NCBI RefSeq assembly: GCF_000585415.1
Contig: NZ_KK073876.1
Coordinates: forward strand, 1,113,810 to 1,177,809
DNA length: 64,000 nt
Reading direction: 5' to 3'
Source: Sphingomonas jaspsi DSM 18422
GTDB lineage: Bacteria; Pseudomonadota; Alphaproteobacteria; Sphingomonadales; Sphingomonadaceae
Position 1 is the stretch's first letter, and each line of letters begins with the position of its first letter. The position numbers were made by a program, and so were the translations under genes. Of this stretch, positions 8,505-17,804 are shown one piece after another. Under the pieces are notes generated by a model, which saw only the letters and a program-made list of their open reading frames with translations, ran no database searches and was not told the origin of the DNA.

Positions 8505-9302
8505 ATGGGCAGGCTGAGTGGAAAGATCGCGCTGGTCACCGGCGCGGCGCAAGGGATCGGCGAGGGCATCGCGCGTTCTTTCGCGGGCGAAGGGGCGACC
8601 GTCTGGGTTACCGACATCAATGAGGACGGCGCGCGCGCCGTGGCGCAATCGCTCGGCCCGGGTCATCGCGCGATGCGGCTCGACGTCGCCGACGAAGCGG
8701 AATGGGACGCAGCGATGGCCGCGCTTTTGTCCGTTCACGGCCGCCTCGACATCCTGGTCAACAATGCGGGCATAACCGGTTTCGAAGAAGGGGAGGGGCC
8801 GCACGACCCCGAACATGCCAGCCTCGACGAATGGCACCGCGTCCACCGCGTCAACCTCGACGGCACCTTCCTTGGTTGCCGCCATGCGTTGCGAGCGATG
8901 CGGCGGACGGGCGAGGGGGCGATCATCAACATGTCGTCGCGCAGCGGGCTGGTCGGCATCCCGGGCGCGGCGGCCTACGCCTCGTCGAAGGCGGCGATCC
9001 GCAACCATTCGAAGTCGGTCGCGCTTTATTGCGCGCAGCAGGGCTGGAAGGTCCGCTGCAATTCGGTCCACCCCGCCGCGATCCTCACCCCGATGTGGGA
9101 GACGATGATCGGCGATGGGCCGGACCGGGAGGAAAGGATGAAGGCCTTCGTCGCGGACACGCCGTTGCGCCGCTTCGGCACGGTCGAGGAAGTGGCCGCG
9201 CTGTGCGTCTTCCTCGCTTCCGACGAAGCGCCCTACATCACCGGCAGCGAGTTCGACATCGACGGCGGCCTGCTGGCCGGATCGGCCGCCTCGCCGGGCT
9301 GA
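8505..9302 (+). CDS. SDR family oxidoreductase
   Basis: A 265-residue classical short-chain dehydrogenase/reductase. The NAD(P)-binding TGAAQGIG is near residue 15. The NNAG motif, the catalytic Ser in INMSSRSG and the YASSK motif are all present, as is the C-terminal FDIDGG. An Asp in VTDIN after beta-2 favours NAD(H). The substrate is not predictable; related SDRs act on hydroxysteroids, sugars and acyl derivatives. It starts 21 nt after argF and is probably co-transcribed with argDF and hslO, an insertion into the usual argD-argF-hslO cluster. Confidence 0.85.
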   Translation: MGRLSGKIALVTGAAQGIGEGIARSFAGEGATVWVTDINEDGARAVAQSLGPGHRAMRLDVADEAEWDAAMAALLSVHGRLDILVNNAGITGFEEGEGPHDPEHASLDEWHRVHRVNLDGTFLGCRHALRAMRRTGEGAIINMSSRSGLVGIPGAAAYASSKAAIRNHSKSVALYCAQQGWKVRCNSVHPAAILTPMWETMIGDGPDREERMKAFVADTPLRRFGTVEEVAALCVFLASDEAPYITGSEFDIDGGLLAGSAASPG

Positions 9303-9341
9303 GGTTGCCTTTCGCCACCCGAATGCCCATCTGGCGCGACA

Positions 9342-10241
9342 ATGACCGACATTTCGCTTCTTGAAGATGTGGCGCTTGGCGTCACCGTCCCTTCGCGGCA
9401 CGCCCGTGGCCGCGCCGCGCGGATCGGGCCGACGCTCGACCGCATCCTTGCCAACCACAATTATCCGCCGGCGATCGAGAAGCTGCTGGCCGAAGCGCTG
9501 GTGCTGACCGCGTTGCTCGGCTCTCTGCTGAAAGACCCGACCGGCCAGCTGACGCTGCAGGCCCAGACGGATGCCGGCGCGGTCGAACTGCTGGTGTGCG
9601 ATTACAAGGCGGGGGAACTGCGCGGATATGTTCGCCACGACAAGGGGCGGCTGGCCGACGCAGGCCCGAAGCCGTCGCTCTTCTCGCTGTTCGGCAAGGG
9701 CTATCTCGCCATCACTTTCGACCAGCCGGCGACCGACGAGCGCTACCAGGGGATCGTCCCGCTGGAAGGCGAGAGCCTGGCCGAAGCCGCGCAAAGCTAT
9801 TTCGCCCAGTCCGAGCAAATTCCGTCGATCGTCCGCCTGTCGGTCGCGAAGGGCGCGGACGGGTGGGTCGGGGGCGGACTGATGTTCCAGCACCTGCCCG
9901 AGGGCGAGGAAGGCCGCGAACGGCTTCACACCCGGCTCGACCATCCCGAATGGCCGCACGTCGCGACGCTGGTCGGTTCGGTGACGGACGATGAACTGAC
10001 CGACCGGACGCTGCCGCTCGACGACCTCGTTTGGCGGCTGCTGCACGAGGAAGAGGAAGTCCGCACGCTCGCGCCCGTGCGCCTCAGCCGTGGCTGCCGC
10101 TGCAACCCGGACTATATCGCCTCGGTCATCGCCAAATTCCCGGTCGAGGAACAGGCCGAGATGGTCGGCGACGACGGGTTCATCCGAGTCGACTGCGCCT
10201 TCTGCGCGACCAGCTTCCCCATTTCGCCGGTCCAGGCCTGA
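9342..10241 (+). CDS. hslO: Hsp33 redox-regulated chaperone
   Basis: A 299-residue cytosolic holdase that is switched on by oxidative stress when its zinc-binding cysteines form disulphides. The C-terminal zinc centre is visible as CRC (in RGCRCNPDY) followed about 30 residues later by CAFC (in VDCAFCATSF), matching the family CxC...CxxC arrangement. The N-terminal domain with the LLGSLLKDPTGQLTLQ region is typical. It lies 39 nt after the SDR gene, at the end of the arg cluster. Confidence 0.93.
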   Translation: MTDISLLEDVALGVTVPSRHARGRAARIGPTLDRILANHNYPPAIEKLLAEALVLTALLGSLLKDPTGQLTLQAQTDAGAVELLVCDYKAGELRGYVRHDKGRLADAGPKPSLFSLFGKGYLAITFDQPATDERYQGIVPLEGESLAEAAQSYFAQSEQIPSIVRLSVAKGADGWVGGGLMFQHLPEGEEGRERLHTRLDHPEWPHVATLVGSVTDDELTDRTLPLDDLVWRLLHEEEEVRTLAPVRLSRGCRCNPDYIASVIAKFPVEEQAEMVGDDGFIRVDCAFCATSFPISPVQA

Positions 10242-10293
10242 CGCCCGTCGAAGCGTTAGCGCCCGTTAACCCCACTGTGGTAAATGGGCGGCC

Positions 10294-10692
10294 ATGAATC
10301 GCGGGACGCGAATCACGCTGGCGATCGCCGCAATTGCCGCTTCGGCCGTCGCCGTGGCGGCCGCAGGGCCGCGTGCGTTGGCGCCCGCGACGGGCGGCCT
10401 GTGGGAAGTCAGCCGCAACGCGCAGGGGCAGAATGCCCAGCGGCTATGCGTTCCCGATCCGGCCGCACTAGCCCAATATGAACATCTTGGGCAGCAGTGC
10501 ACGCGCGTCGTCATCGCCGACCACGGCACGCAGGCGGTGTTCCATTACACCTGCGCCGACGGCGGGTTCGGGCGGTCCGATGTCACCCTGATCACCCCGC
10601 GCACCCTGCGGGTCGACACGCAAGGCATCAACCGGGGGCTGCCGTTCCATTACCAGCTGCACGCGCGCCGGGTCGGCGAGTGCAGCCGGTAG
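10294..10692 (+). CDS. Small secreted protein, DUF3617-like
   Basis: A 132-residue protein with an N-terminal export signal (about residues 1-23). The mature part has GGLWEVSRNA, then three spaced cysteine regions (RLCVPD, QCTRVV, YTCADGG) and a last Cys near the C-terminus (VGECSR). This general pattern is like DUF3617 proteins of sphingomonads, but I hold that assignment loosely. It is followed by the leader of the queC operon, and the hairpin/T-tract at 10756-10804 may serve as its terminator. Confidence 0.65.
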   Translation: MNRGTRITLAIAAIAASAVAVAAAGPRALAPATGGLWEVSRNAQGQNAQRLCVPDPAALAQYEHLGQQCTRVVIADHGTQAVFHYTCADGGFGRSDVTLITPRTLRVDTQGINRGLPFHYQLHARRVGECSR

Positions 10693-10726
10693 GCCTTTGT
10701 TAACCATATCGGCGTAGAGGTTGGGA

Positions 10727-10804
10727 CGTGCCCTTCTTCGGCACGCTTTCCTCCCTAGGGCCTGCGAGGCCCAAACTGGGTCGCTGCGGCGGCCCTATTT
10801 TTTT
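10727..10804 (+). promoter_or_regulatory. Attenuator-like leader before the DUF3147-queC-queE operon
   Basis: Three structures can be drawn. P1 is CGTGCC/GGCACG at 10727-10745. P2 is GGGCC-tgcga-GGCCC at 10758-10772. A terminator-like pair TAGGGCC (10756-10762) / GGCCCTA (10791-10797) is followed at once by seven T (10798-10804). P2 and the terminator stem use the same GGGCC, so they exclude each other. This is the logic of a transcription attenuator or riboswitch. It does not match preQ1-I, -II or -III as I know them. It may instead be just a terminator for the gene ending at 10692. Confidence 0.4.
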
Positions 10805-10832
10805 GCGGCCCAAGGCGGTAGGGGCGCGCATC

Positions 10833-11183
10833 ATGTTGTCATTCCTTGCCAAAGCCGGTTTTGCCGGCCTGACGGTCGCGCTGGTGACGGTGGTGGCCAA
10901 GCGCTATCCCGGATGGGGCGGCCTGCTCGCCGCGCTGCCGATCACATCGTTGCTGGCGATGAGCCTGCTTTACGCCGAAACCCGCGATGCCGAGCAAGTC
11001 GGCCAGTTGTCGACGTCGATCCTGGCGTTCATCGTTCCGTCGATCCCGCTGTTCATCGCGCTGCCGCTGCTGCTTCGGTCGGGCGTGAATTACTGGATGG
11101 CGCTGGCGATAGTCATGGCGGGGACGATGGCGCTCTACGCGGCCGCCTTCTGGGCGCTGCCGCGGCTGGGGGTGAAGCTGTGA
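10833..11183 (+). CDS. DUF3147-like small membrane protein
   Basis: A 116-residue integral membrane protein with four hydrophobic segments. The first begins [16 protein letters not shown], and [15 protein letters not shown] lies in the second. This agrees with DUF3147, which has no known function. The frame is open further upstream to a GTG at 10728, but that stretch is not hydrophobic and coincides with the hairpin leader, so I start at 10833 after GTAGGGG. The stop overlaps the queC GTG start, suggesting coupled translation and perhaps a role in 7-deazaguanine metabolism or transport (inference from linkage only). Confidence 0.75.
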   Translation: MLSFLAKAGFAGLTVALVTVVAKRYPGWGGLLAALPITSLLAMSLLYAETRDAEQVGQLSTSILAFIVPSIPLFIALPLLLRSGVNYWMALAIVMAGTMALYAAAFWALPRLGVKL

Positions 11184-11854
11184 CGAAACAGGCCGTCATC
11201 CTGCTGTCGGGCGGGCTCGACTCGATGGTGTGCGCCGCCCTGGCGCGCGAGGCCGGGTTCGGCGTCCTTGCGCTGACCATCGATTACCACCAGCGCCACC
11301 GGGTAGAGCTGGAAGCGGCGAGGCGCATTGCCGCCGAACTGGCCGACCGGCACATCGTCCTGCCGCTCGACCTTTCCGCGTTCGGCGGATCGGCACTGAC
11401 CAGCGACATCGCCGTGCCCAAGGGCGGCGTGGAAGAGGGGATCCCGGTCACCTACGTCCCCGCCCGCAACACAGTGTTCCTCAGCCTCGCGCTGGCTTGG
11501 GCCGAAGCGGCGGGCGCGCGGGACCTGTTCGTCGGGGTCAACGCGCTCGACTATTCGGGCTATCCGGACTGCCGCCCCGAATTCGTCGAAGCGTTCGAAG
11601 CGCTGGCCAACAAGGCGACCAAGGCGGGGGTGGAGGGCGATCCCTTCACCATCCATTCGCCGCTGCTGCACATGACCAAGGCCGACATCGCGCGCGAGGC
11701 CCATCGCCTGGGGCTCGACGCGGGGATGAGTCATAGCTGCTACGACCCCGCGCCCGACGGCGGCGCCTGCGGACTTTGCGACGCCTGCCGCCTGCGCGCC
11801 AAGGGGTTCGAGGAAGCGGGCCTGCCCGACCCGACCCGCTACGCGGCCCGATGA
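11180..11854 (+). CDS. queC: 7-cyano-7-deazaguanine synthase
   Basis: A 224-residue ATP-dependent enzyme that turns 7-carboxy-7-deazaguanine into preQ0, on the route to queuosine in tRNA. The PP-loop [14 protein letters not shown] is at the N-terminus. [14 protein letters not shown] and [20 protein letters not shown] are family signatures. The zinc site is four cysteines near the end (SCYDP, then [11 protein letters not shown]). The GTG start at 11180 overlaps the previous stop (GTGA), and the stop overlaps queE (ATGA). Confidence 0.95.
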   Translation: MTKQAVILLSGGLDSMVCAALAREAGFGVLALTIDYHQRHRVELEAARRIAAELADRHIVLPLDLSAFGGSALTSDIAVPKGGVEEGIPVTYVPARNTVFLSLALAWAEAAGARDLFVGVNALDYSGYPDCRPEFVEAFEALANKATKAGVEGDPFTIHSPLLHMTKADIAREAHRLGLDAGMSHSCYDPAPDGGACGLCDACRLRAKGFEEAGLPDPTRYAAR

Positions 11855-12483
11855 GCTACGCGGTCAAGGAAGTCTTCCTGACGCTGCAGGGCGAAGGGGT
11901 GCAGGCCGGCAGCCGCGCGGTGTTCCTGCGCTTTGCCGGGTGCAATTTGTGGACTGGGCGCGAGCAGGACCGGGCCAAGGCCGTCTGTCAGTTCTGCGAT
12001 ACCGACTTCGTCGGCACCGACGGTCCGGGCGGGGGCAAGTTTGCGACGGCCGACGCGCTGGCCGACCATGTCGCGTCGATGTGGGGCGAGGGCAAAACGC
12101 GCCGGCTGGTGGTGATCACCGGCGGCGAGCCGATGCTGCAGCTCGACGTCGCGCTGGTTGAAGCGCTGCATGATCGCGGCTTCCGGGTCGCGGTCGAAAG
12201 CAACGGAACCATCGCCGCCGTTCCCGGCATCGACTGGCTGTGCATCAGTCCCAAGCCGGGCAGCGAAGTCGTCCAGCGCAGGGGCGACGAATTGAAGCTG
12301 GTCTGGCCGCAGGCGGGGATCGACCCGGCCGGGCTGGAGCAGTGGGATTTCGCCAACTTCCTGGTCCAGCCGATGGACGGCCCAGCGCTGGATCGTTCGA
12401 TCGAGGCGGCAATCGCGCTGGCGATGGAACGGCCGGTCTGGCGGCTCAGCCTTCAGGCGCACAAGGTCGCCGGCCTCAAATAG
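11851..12483 (+). CDS. queE: 7-carboxy-7-deazaguanine synthase (radical SAM)
   Basis: A 210-residue radical SAM enzyme that makes 7-carboxy-7-deazaguanine from CPH4. The [4Fe-4S] motif is the QueE-specific CX14CX2C (C in FAGCNLW, then VCQFCDTDF), rather than CX3CX2[18 protein letters not shown] precedes it, and [10 protein letters not shown] is the SAM-binding GGE motif. It starts inside the queC stop and ends before a strong terminator. queD and queF are not in the window. Confidence 0.95.
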   Translation: MSYAVKEVFLTLQGEGVQAGSRAVFLRFAGCNLWTGREQDRAKAVCQFCDTDFVGTDGPGGGKFATADALADHVASMWGEGKTRRLVVITGGEPMLQLDVALVEALHDRGFRVAVESNGTIAAVPGIDWLCISPKPGSEVVQRRGDELKLVWPQAGIDPAGLEQWDFANFLVQPMDGPALDRSIEAAIALAMERPVWRLSLQAHKVAGLK

Positions 12484-12492
12484 GTAAAGAAA

Positions 12493-12523
12493 AAGGGGCC
12501 GCCGGGCGGACCGGCAGCCCCTT
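12493..12523. terminator. Intrinsic terminator between queE and the lipoprotein gene
   Basis: AAGGGGC-C-GCCGG (12493-12505) pairs with CCGGC-A-GCCCCTT (12511-12523) over a 5-nt loop, with one internal mismatch. It is flanked by A-rich and T/A sequence. It lies between convergent genes and can serve both. Confidence 0.75.
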
Positions 12524-12561
12524 GAAACCGTGGAAGCCGCACCAGGCAGCTTCCAGCGCGA

Positions 12562-12804
12562 TTACATCGCGTTGGTGGTTTCGGCAGTCGCGTTGGCGTC
12601 GGTCGCGTTGGCGTCCGTCGCATTGGCGTCGGCGGCCATCGCGCCGTCGGTCGCATTCGCGGCGTCAACAGCCATGGTGTCGTTGGCGACGACGTTTTCG
12701 GTCGTCAGCGTTTCGTCGACGTTCATCGTGTTTTCGGCGGCTTCGTTCTTGCTGCAAGCCGAAACAGCCAGGGCCGCGGCGGCGACCAGGATCAGAGCAC
12801 GCAT
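12562..12804 (-). CDS. Small lipoprotein with Ala-Asn-Ala-Thr-Asp repeats
   Basis: An 80-residue predicted lipoprotein. The lipobox LAVSAC ends the signal peptide, making Cys17 the lipidated residue. The mature chain is acidic, low-complexity and Cys-free. Its C-terminal third is a tandem DANAT repeat (four copies, DANATDANATDANAT) encoded by 15-bp near-identical DNA units at about 12,589-12,640. Such Ala/Asn/Thr/Asp-rich small lipoproteins are seen in sphingomonads, without known function. It is convergent to queE. Confidence 0.7.
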   Translation of the reverse strand: MRALILVAAAALAVSACSKNEAAENTMNVDETLTTENVVANDTMAVDAANATDGAMAADANATDANATDANATAETTNAM

Positions 12805-12890
12805 TCAGTAAACTCCCTTGATTATGAGATTTGCTGTCAGGCTCCCCCTCCCGCAAATCGCGCGCAACATAGAGGCGCGATGCGGGGCGC

Positions 12891-13562
12891 TCAAGCGACT
12901 TGTTGGGAAACGTGCAAGCGGTTGAGAAACCGCGGTAAATTCCGGTTAAATGCTGCGTCCACGGCCTCCATGCCCTGATTCTTGCCAAGCTGCTGCAAAC
13001 TGGTCACGCCGAAGTCGGCAAGGCCGCACGGCACGATCCCGCCGAAGTGGGTAAGATCGGGCGCGACGTTGATCGAAAAGCCGTGCATCGTCACCCACCG
13101 CTTCACGCGTACGCCGATGGCGCCGATCTTGGCTTCCTCGGCGCCTTCGCCTGTCCAGATGCCGATGCGCCCGGCCTCCCGCCGCGCCGACACGCCGAGT
13201 TCGGCGAGGGCGTCGATCATCCAACCTTCAAGGGCATGGACGAAGCAGCGGATATCCTTGCCCCGCTTTTCAAGGTCGAGGACGAGGTAGCCGACCCGTT
13301 GTCCCGGTCCGTGATAGGTGTAGCGCCCGCCGCGTCCGGCGTCGTACACCGGAAAGCCCATCGGGTTGAACAGTTCAGCCGGATCGGCGCTCGTCCCCGC
13401 CGTGAACAACGGCTCATGTTCGAGCAGCCAGATGAGCTCGCGCGCGTCGCCGGCACGAACCGCCGCGGCCCGCGCTTCCATTTCGGCCAGCGCGTCGGGG
13501 TAGGGCACCAGTCCCTCGCTTACCCGCCATTCGATGTCGTCAGCACTCATCGCGAGCGCCAT
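12891..13562 (-). CDS. lipB: Octanoyltransferase
   Basis: A 223-residue enzyme that moves octanoyl from ACP to lipoyl domains, the first step of lipoic acid assembly. The GcvH protein encoded at 49.2 kb is one likely acceptor. Signatures are [31 protein letters not shown], the catalytic Lys in [15 protein letters not shown] and the acyl-thioester Cys in [16 protein letters not shown] start at 13562 (MALAMSAD), which has a G-rich site just upstream; 13550 (MSADDIEW) is equally possible. lipA is not in the window. Confidence 0.92.
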   Translation of the reverse strand: MALAMSADDIEWRVSEGLVPYPDALAEMEARAAAVRAGDARELIWLLEHEPLFTAGTSADPAELFNPMGFPVYDAGRGGRYTYHGPGQRVGYLVLDLEKRGKDIRCFVHALEGWMIDALAELGVSARREAGRIGIWTGEGAEEAKIGAIGVRVKRWVTMHGFSINVAPDLTHFGGIVPCGLADFGVTSLQQLGKNQGMEAVDAAFNRNLPRFLNRLHVSQQVA

Positions 13563-13645
13563 GCCCCCGCCGCCTGGCCATCGCAAGGGCGATTGCGCCC
13601 GAACGAGCGCGGCCCCATAGGAAACCCGAACATGGGGGAGTAGCA

Positions 13646-14446
13646 ATGTCGCCGTTATCGATCAGCAAGTCCTGGGAAGAAACCACAGCCTTCCTGGCCC
13701 GCGAATCCCGCTTGGTGGCGCCGATCGCGCTGGCGCTGGTGGCAATTCCCGCGACGGTGCAGGCGTGGATCGATCCGGCCAAGGAAGGCGGGTCGAGCGG
13801 CTTCGTCGGCCTGATCCTGATGATCGTGTCGATGGCCGGGCAGCTGGCGATCGCCCAGCTCGCCATCGGTTGGCGGGGCAGCATCGGCGAAGCGATCGGC
13901 AAGGCGTTCCGCCGACTGTGGGCGGTGATCGGCGCGGGCATCGCGATCTACGGTCCCCTCGTGCTGCTTGCCGTGTTCATGCTTGGTGCATCGCTGGGCA
14001 TGGACGGCATCGCCAGGCTGGAAACCATGTCACCCGAGGAATTGGTGCGGGTCAAAGGCGTTGCCGTCACCCTGTTGCTGGTGGCGGTGTTGGGCATCTT
14101 CCTGTCGGTGCGCTTCCTGCCGATGATCGGGGTCGCGATGGGTGAGGACGCCGGGGTATCGGCGATCATCCGGCGCAGCTGGGCGCTCACCCGCGGACAC
14201 TTCGGCAAGCTGTTCCTGGTGATCCTGCTGCTCGGGCTGGCCAGCATTCTCTTGTCGACCGCGATCATGACGGTGGTCGGCACGCTGGTCGCGCTGGCGG
14301 TTGGACCGCTGGAGCCGCTCAGCCTCAGCGCGCTTATCACCGGCCTGTTGAACGGCCTGCTGGCCGCGCTGGTCTCGGCGGTCTATTCCGCGCTCGTCGG
14401 ACGGATTTACGTCAATCTTGCCGACCGCGGGGCACCGGCCGCCTGA
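13646..14446 (+). CDS. Polytopic membrane protein (GPDPase membrane-domain-like)
   Basis: A 266-residue integral membrane protein with about six long hydrophobic helices. Between helices lies [19 protein letters not shown], a pattern found in DUF7847 / glycerophosphoryl diester phosphodiesterase membrane-domain proteins, which lack the phosphodiesterase itself. No catalytic motif is seen. It is divergent from lipB and its stop lies 1 nt from the end of the convergent hemF. The function is unknown. Confidence 0.7.
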   Translation: MSPLSISKSWEETTAFLARESRLVAPIALALVAIPATVQAWIDPAKEGGSSGFVGLILMIVSMAGQLAIAQLAIGWRGSIGEAIGKAFRRLWAVIGAGIAIYGPLVLLAVFMLGASLGMDGIARLETMSPEELVRVKGVAVTLLLVAVLGIFLSVRFLPMIGVAMGEDAGVSAIIRRSWALTRGHFGKLFLVILLLGLASILLSTAIMTVVGTLVALAVGPLEPLSLSALITGLLNGLLAALVSAVYSALVGRIYVNLADRGAPAA

Positions 14447-14447
14447 C

Positions 14448-15290
14448 CTATTTCCAGCGCGCCAGCGGCGGCAGGCTCATCAGGATCGCGTCGATGTTGC
14501 CGCCGGTCTTGAGCCCGAACAGCGTGCCGCGATCGTAGAGCAGGTTGAATTCGACGTAGCGGCCGCGGAATTCCAGCAGCTGTTCCATGTCGGCGTCGGT
14601 GAAGGGCATGTTCATCCGCTTGCGGACGATCTGCGGAAAGATGTCTAGGAACGCTTCGCCGACGTCGCGGGTGAAGGCGAAATTCTCGTCGAAATGATCT
14701 TCCAGCCGGTCGTAGAAGATGCCGCCCACGCCGCGCGACCGGGCCCGATGGGGTAGCCAGAAATATTCCTCCGCCCACTGCGCGAAGCGTTCGTAATAGG
14801 TCGGATCGTGCGCAGCGCAGGCCGCGCGCAGGCGGGCATGGAAGGCGTCGGTGTCTTCCTGATAGGGGATGGCGGGATTGAGGTCCGCGCCGCCGCCGAA
14901 CCAGCGCCGCGTCGTCGTCAGGAAGCGGGTGTTCATGTGCACCGCGGGCACATGCGGGTTGGCCATGTGGGCGACGAGGCTGATGCCGGTCGCAAAGAAG
15001 CTGGGGTCGTCCTCCGCCCCCGGGATCTGCTTGGCGAATTCCGGGCTGAAGGTGCCGCCGACGCTCGATACGTTGACGCCGACCTTTTCGAAGACCTTGC
15101 CGTTCATCTGGCTGCGGACGCCGCCGCCGCCCGGTTCGCCGCTGTCGTCGGTCCGGTCCCACGGCGTATATTCGAAGGCCGCGTCGCTGCCCGCTTCGCG
15201 CTCGATCGCTTCGAACTCGGCGCAGATTCGGTCGCGCAGCGATTCGAACCAGGTGCGGGCGGCCTGCTGCTGGCTGTCGAGCGGTTTCAT
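14448..15290 (-). CDS. hemF: Oxygen-dependent coproporphyrinogen-III oxidase
   Basis: A 280-residue aerobic heme-biosynthesis enzyme that decarboxylates coproporphyrinogen III to protoporphyrinogen IX. Family stretches include GGGGVRSQMNGKVFEKVGVN, VPAVHMNTRF, RWFGGGADLNP, GVGGIFYDRLE, and the C-terminal GRYVEFNLLYDRGTLFGL. The start at 15290 overlaps the trmL stop (ATGA), so trmL-hemF is a coupled pair. Length is a little shorter than the E. coli enzyme (299 residues). Confidence 0.95.
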   Translation of the reverse strand: MKPLDSQQQAARTWFESLRDRICAEFEAIEREAGSDAAFEYTPWDRTDDSGEPGGGGVRSQMNGKVFEKVGVNVSSVGGTFSPEFAKQIPGAEDDPSFFATGISLVAHMANPHVPAVHMNTRFLTTTRRWFGGGADLNPAIPYQEDTDAFHARLRAACAAHDPTYYERFAQWAEEYFWLPHRARSRGVGGIFYDRLEDHFDENFAFTRDVGEAFLDIFPQIVRKRMNMPFTDADMEQLLEFRGRYVEFNLLYDRGTLFGLKTGGNIDAILMSLPPLARWK

Positions 15291-15736
15291 CGGGGCAATT
15301 CTCCGGTCTGGCGCAGTGCTTCGCCTAGGGCGAGCGCTGCCGAGGTGGCAAGGTTGAACGAACGCACGCCCGCACGGATCGGGATTCGCAGGACGGCGTC
15401 CGCCTGCTGGGCGACGTCGGCGGGAACGCCCGCGCTTTCCTTGCCAAACATCAAAATATCGTCGCGCTCGAAGGAAAATTCGTAAGGCGATTTGTCCCCC
15501 TTGGTGCTGAACAGCACCAGCCGGCCGGGTCGGGCGGCGCGGAAGGTCGCAAAGTCCGGATGGCGGCACACCTCGACATGGTCGATATAATCCATCGCCG
15601 TGCGGCGCACCCGACGGTCGTCCCATTCGAATCCCATCGGTTCGATCAGGTCGACCGCGACCCCCATGCAGGCGCCGAGGCGCATGACCGCCCCGACGTT
15701 GCCGGCGATCTCGGGCTGGTAGAGTGCAATGCGCAT
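15287..15736 (-). CDS. trmL: tRNA (cytidine(34)-2'-O)-methyltransferase
   Basis: A 149-residue SpoU/SPOUT-class enzyme methylating the wobble ribose of tRNA-Leu isoacceptors. It starts MRIALYQPEIAGNVGAVMRL (NxG motif), has LMFGKESAGVP in the SAM knot and RIPIRAGVRSFNLATSAAL near the C-terminus. Length is as expected. It is upstream of and overlapping hemF, and divergent from petA. Confidence 0.92.
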   Translation of the reverse strand: MRIALYQPEIAGNVGAVMRLGACMGVAVDLIEPMGFEWDDRRVRRTAMDYIDHVEVCRHPDFATFRAARPGRLVLFSTKGDKSPYEFSFERDDILMFGKESAGVPADVAQQADAVLRIPIRAGVRSFNLATSAALALGEALRQTGELPR

Positions 15737-15906
15737 CCCGTTCGCGATAGTCGCGAAGCGGCTTGCCGCACAAGTCGGGCAATTTGACCATTTGCAACCT
15801 TGTGCGGAGGCGCTATCAGGCCCGCCAATCGTCCCGGCCCGAGGCTGGGTGCGATGTCGTATCCGATGCCTTTCGGCATCCGCGAAATTCGGGCTTAAGG
15901 GTGAGC

Positions 15907-16473
15907 ATGGCCACGCTGGAAGAAAACAACGCCGCGACGGTGGAAGGCGATCACAGCCTTCGTCGCCGCGACTTCATCAATATCGCTGCCGTCAGCTTCG
16001 CCGGGGTCGGCGCGGTTGGCGTCGCCATCCCGCTGGTTCGCCAGATGAACCCGGCCGCCGACGTGCTGGCGCTGGCGTCGACCGAAGTCGACATCAGCAA
16101 GATTGCGCCGGGCCAGGCGATCAAGACCCAATGGCGCAAGCAGCCTGTCTTCGTCCGCAACCTGACGCCGCAGGAAATCCAGGCCGCCAAGGCGGTTCCG
16201 CTGAGCGAACTGCGCGACCCGCAGTCGCTGGAAGAGCGGACCAAGCCGGGCAAGGAAAACTGGCTGATCACGCTGGGCGTCTGCACCCACCTGGGCTGCG
16301 TGCCGCTGGGTACCGGCGAAGGCGAAAACCGCGGCCCGTTCGGCGGTTATTTCTGCCCGTGCCACGGCTCGGCCTACGACACCGCGGCCCGCATTCGCCA
16401 GGGGCCGGCACCGCTCAACCTGCAGGTGCCAGATTATGAATTCACGTCCGACACTGTCGTGACGATCGGCTAA
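15907..16473 (+). CDS. petA: Ubiquinol-cytochrome c reductase iron-sulfur subunit (Rieske)
   Basis: A 188-residue Rieske protein of the bc1 complex. The N-terminus has a twin-arginine motif ([10 protein letters not shown]) and one transmembrane helix that both targets and anchors it. The [2Fe-2S] ligands are in [10 protein letters not shown] and CPCHGSAYD. The ATG at 15907 gives the usual length; the in-frame GTG at 15901 is a possible alternative. It is followed 14 nt later by petB. The complex passes electrons from ubiquinol to cytochrome c. Confidence 0.95.
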   Translation: MATLEENNAATVEGDHSLRRRDFINIAAVSFAGVGAVGVAIPLVRQMNPAADVLALASTEVDISKIAPGQAIKTQWRKQPVFVRNLTPQEIQAAKAVPLSELRDPQSLEERTKPGKENWLITLGVCTHLGCVPLGTGEGENRGPFGGYFCPCHGSAYDTAARIRQGPAPLNLQVPDYEFTSDTVVTIG

Positions 16474-16487
16474 AGGGAACGACGCAG

Positions 16488-17789
16488 ATGAGCTTTGCCT
16501 GGGCCAAGCCCTACGAACCCAAGACCGACCTTGGCCGCTGGGTCGACCAGCGCCTTCCGCTTCCGCGCCTGGTCTACGGTGCGATCGGCGGCGGTTATCC
16601 GGTGCCGCGCAACCTGAACTATGGTTGGAATTTCGGCGTCCTCAGCGGCATCTTCCTGATGGTGCAGATCGTCACCGGGATCATCCTGGCGATGCACTAT
16701 TACAGTTATGCCGACGGCGCGTTCAGCTCGGTCGAGCATATCATGCGCGACGTCAACGCGGGCTGGCTGCTGCGCTATGCCCACGCCAACGGCGCCAGCT
16801 TCTTCTTCATCGTGGTCTACATCCACATCTTCCGCGGCCTGTTCTACGGATCCTACAAGGCGCCGCGCGAAATGGTGTGGATGCTCGGCCTCGTCATCTA
16901 CCTGCTGATGATGGCGACCGCCTTCATGGGTTACGTCCTGCCCTGGGGCCAGATGAGTTATTGGGGCGCGCAGGTCATCACCGGCTTCTTCTCCGCCTTC
17001 CCGCTGGTCGGCGAGACGGTCCGCGTCTGGCTGCTCGGCGGCTATGCACCGGACCAGGCCGCGCTGACCCGCTTCTTCTCGCTTCACTACCTGCTGCCGT
17101 TCGTGATCGCCGGCGTGGTCATCCTCCACATCTGGTCGCTTCACATCCCGGGTTCGTCGAACCCGACCGGCGTCGAGGTGAAGACCGAAAAGGACACGCT
17201 GCCGTTCCACCCGTTCTACACGGCCAAGGACGGCTGGTTCGCCGGACTGTTCCTGATGTTCTACTGCGCCGTGGTGTTCTTCGCGCCCAACGCGCTGGGC
17301 CATCCGGACAACTATATCCCGGCCAACCCGCTGGCGACGCCGGCGCATATCGTCCCGGAATGGTATTTCTGGCCGTTCTACGCGATCCTGCGGTCGTTCA
17401 CCGTCGACTTCATCCTGCCCGCGAAGCTGTGGGGCGTGCTGGCCATGTTCAGTTCGATCCTGCTGCTGTTCTTCCTGCCGTGGCTGGATCGTTCGCCGGT
17501 CCGCTCGGGCCACTACCGCCCGGTGTTCAAGCGCTTCTTCTGGATCCTGCTGATCGACGTCGCCATCCTCGGCTATGTCGGCGGTGCGGAAATCAGCGCG
17601 CGCAACATCGCGCTGGGCCAGCTCGCGGCGGCTTATTATTTCGCGCACTTCCTCATCATCCTGCCGCTTATCTCGAAGTTCGAACGGCCGCTGCCGCTGC
17701 CCAATTCGATTTCGGAAAGCGTGCTCAAGGGTGATGCGCCGGAACGCGCACCTTACGGGCTCGACACGACGCCCGCAGCGGCCAACTAA
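16488..17789 (+). CDS. petB: Cytochrome b of the bc1 complex
   Basis: A 433-residue integral membrane diheme protein. It has the eight-helix pattern of cytochrome b, with heme-binding His in [17 protein letters not shown] helix B and in [19 protein letters not shown]. The Qo-site PEWY motif is visible in [14 protein letters not shown]. It starts 14 nt after petA and ends 15 nt before petC, so petABC is one operon. Confidence 0.96.
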   Translation: MSFAWAKPYEPKTDLGRWVDQRLPLPRLVYGAIGGGYPVPRNLNYGWNFGVLSGIFLMVQIVTGIILAMHYYSYADGAFSSVEHIMRDVNAGWLLRYAHANGASFFFIVVYIHIFRGLFYGSYKAPREMVWMLGLVIYLLMMATAFMGYVLPWGQMSYWGAQVITGFFSAFPLVGETVRVWLLGGYAPDQAALTRFFSLHYLLPFVIAGVVILHIWSLHIPGSSNPTGVEVKTEKDTLPFHPFYTAKDGWFAGLFLMFYCAVVFFAPNALGHPDNYIPANPLATPAHIVPEWYFWPFYAILRSFTVDFILPAKLWGVLAMFSSILLLFFLPWLDRSPVRSGHYRPVFKRFFWILLIDVAILGYVGGAEISARNIALGQLAAAYYFAHFLIILPLISKFERPLPLPNSISESVLKGDAPERAPYGLDTTPAAAN

Positions 17790-17804
17790 GGGGATATCGG
17801 GGCC

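Noticed and set aside
10727..10804. preQ1 riboswitch of class I, II or III
   Set aside because: No matching core (for example the A-rich preQ1-I tail or the preQ1-II hairpin order); kept only as an unnamed attenuator candidate.
10728..10832. N-terminal extension of the DUF3147-like protein from a GTG at 10728
   Set aside because: The added residues are not hydrophobic and overlap the hairpin leader; the start at 10833 has a better ribosome site and family fit.
12589..12640. CRISPR-like repeat array
   Set aside because: The repeats are 15-bp contiguous coding units in frame with no spacers.
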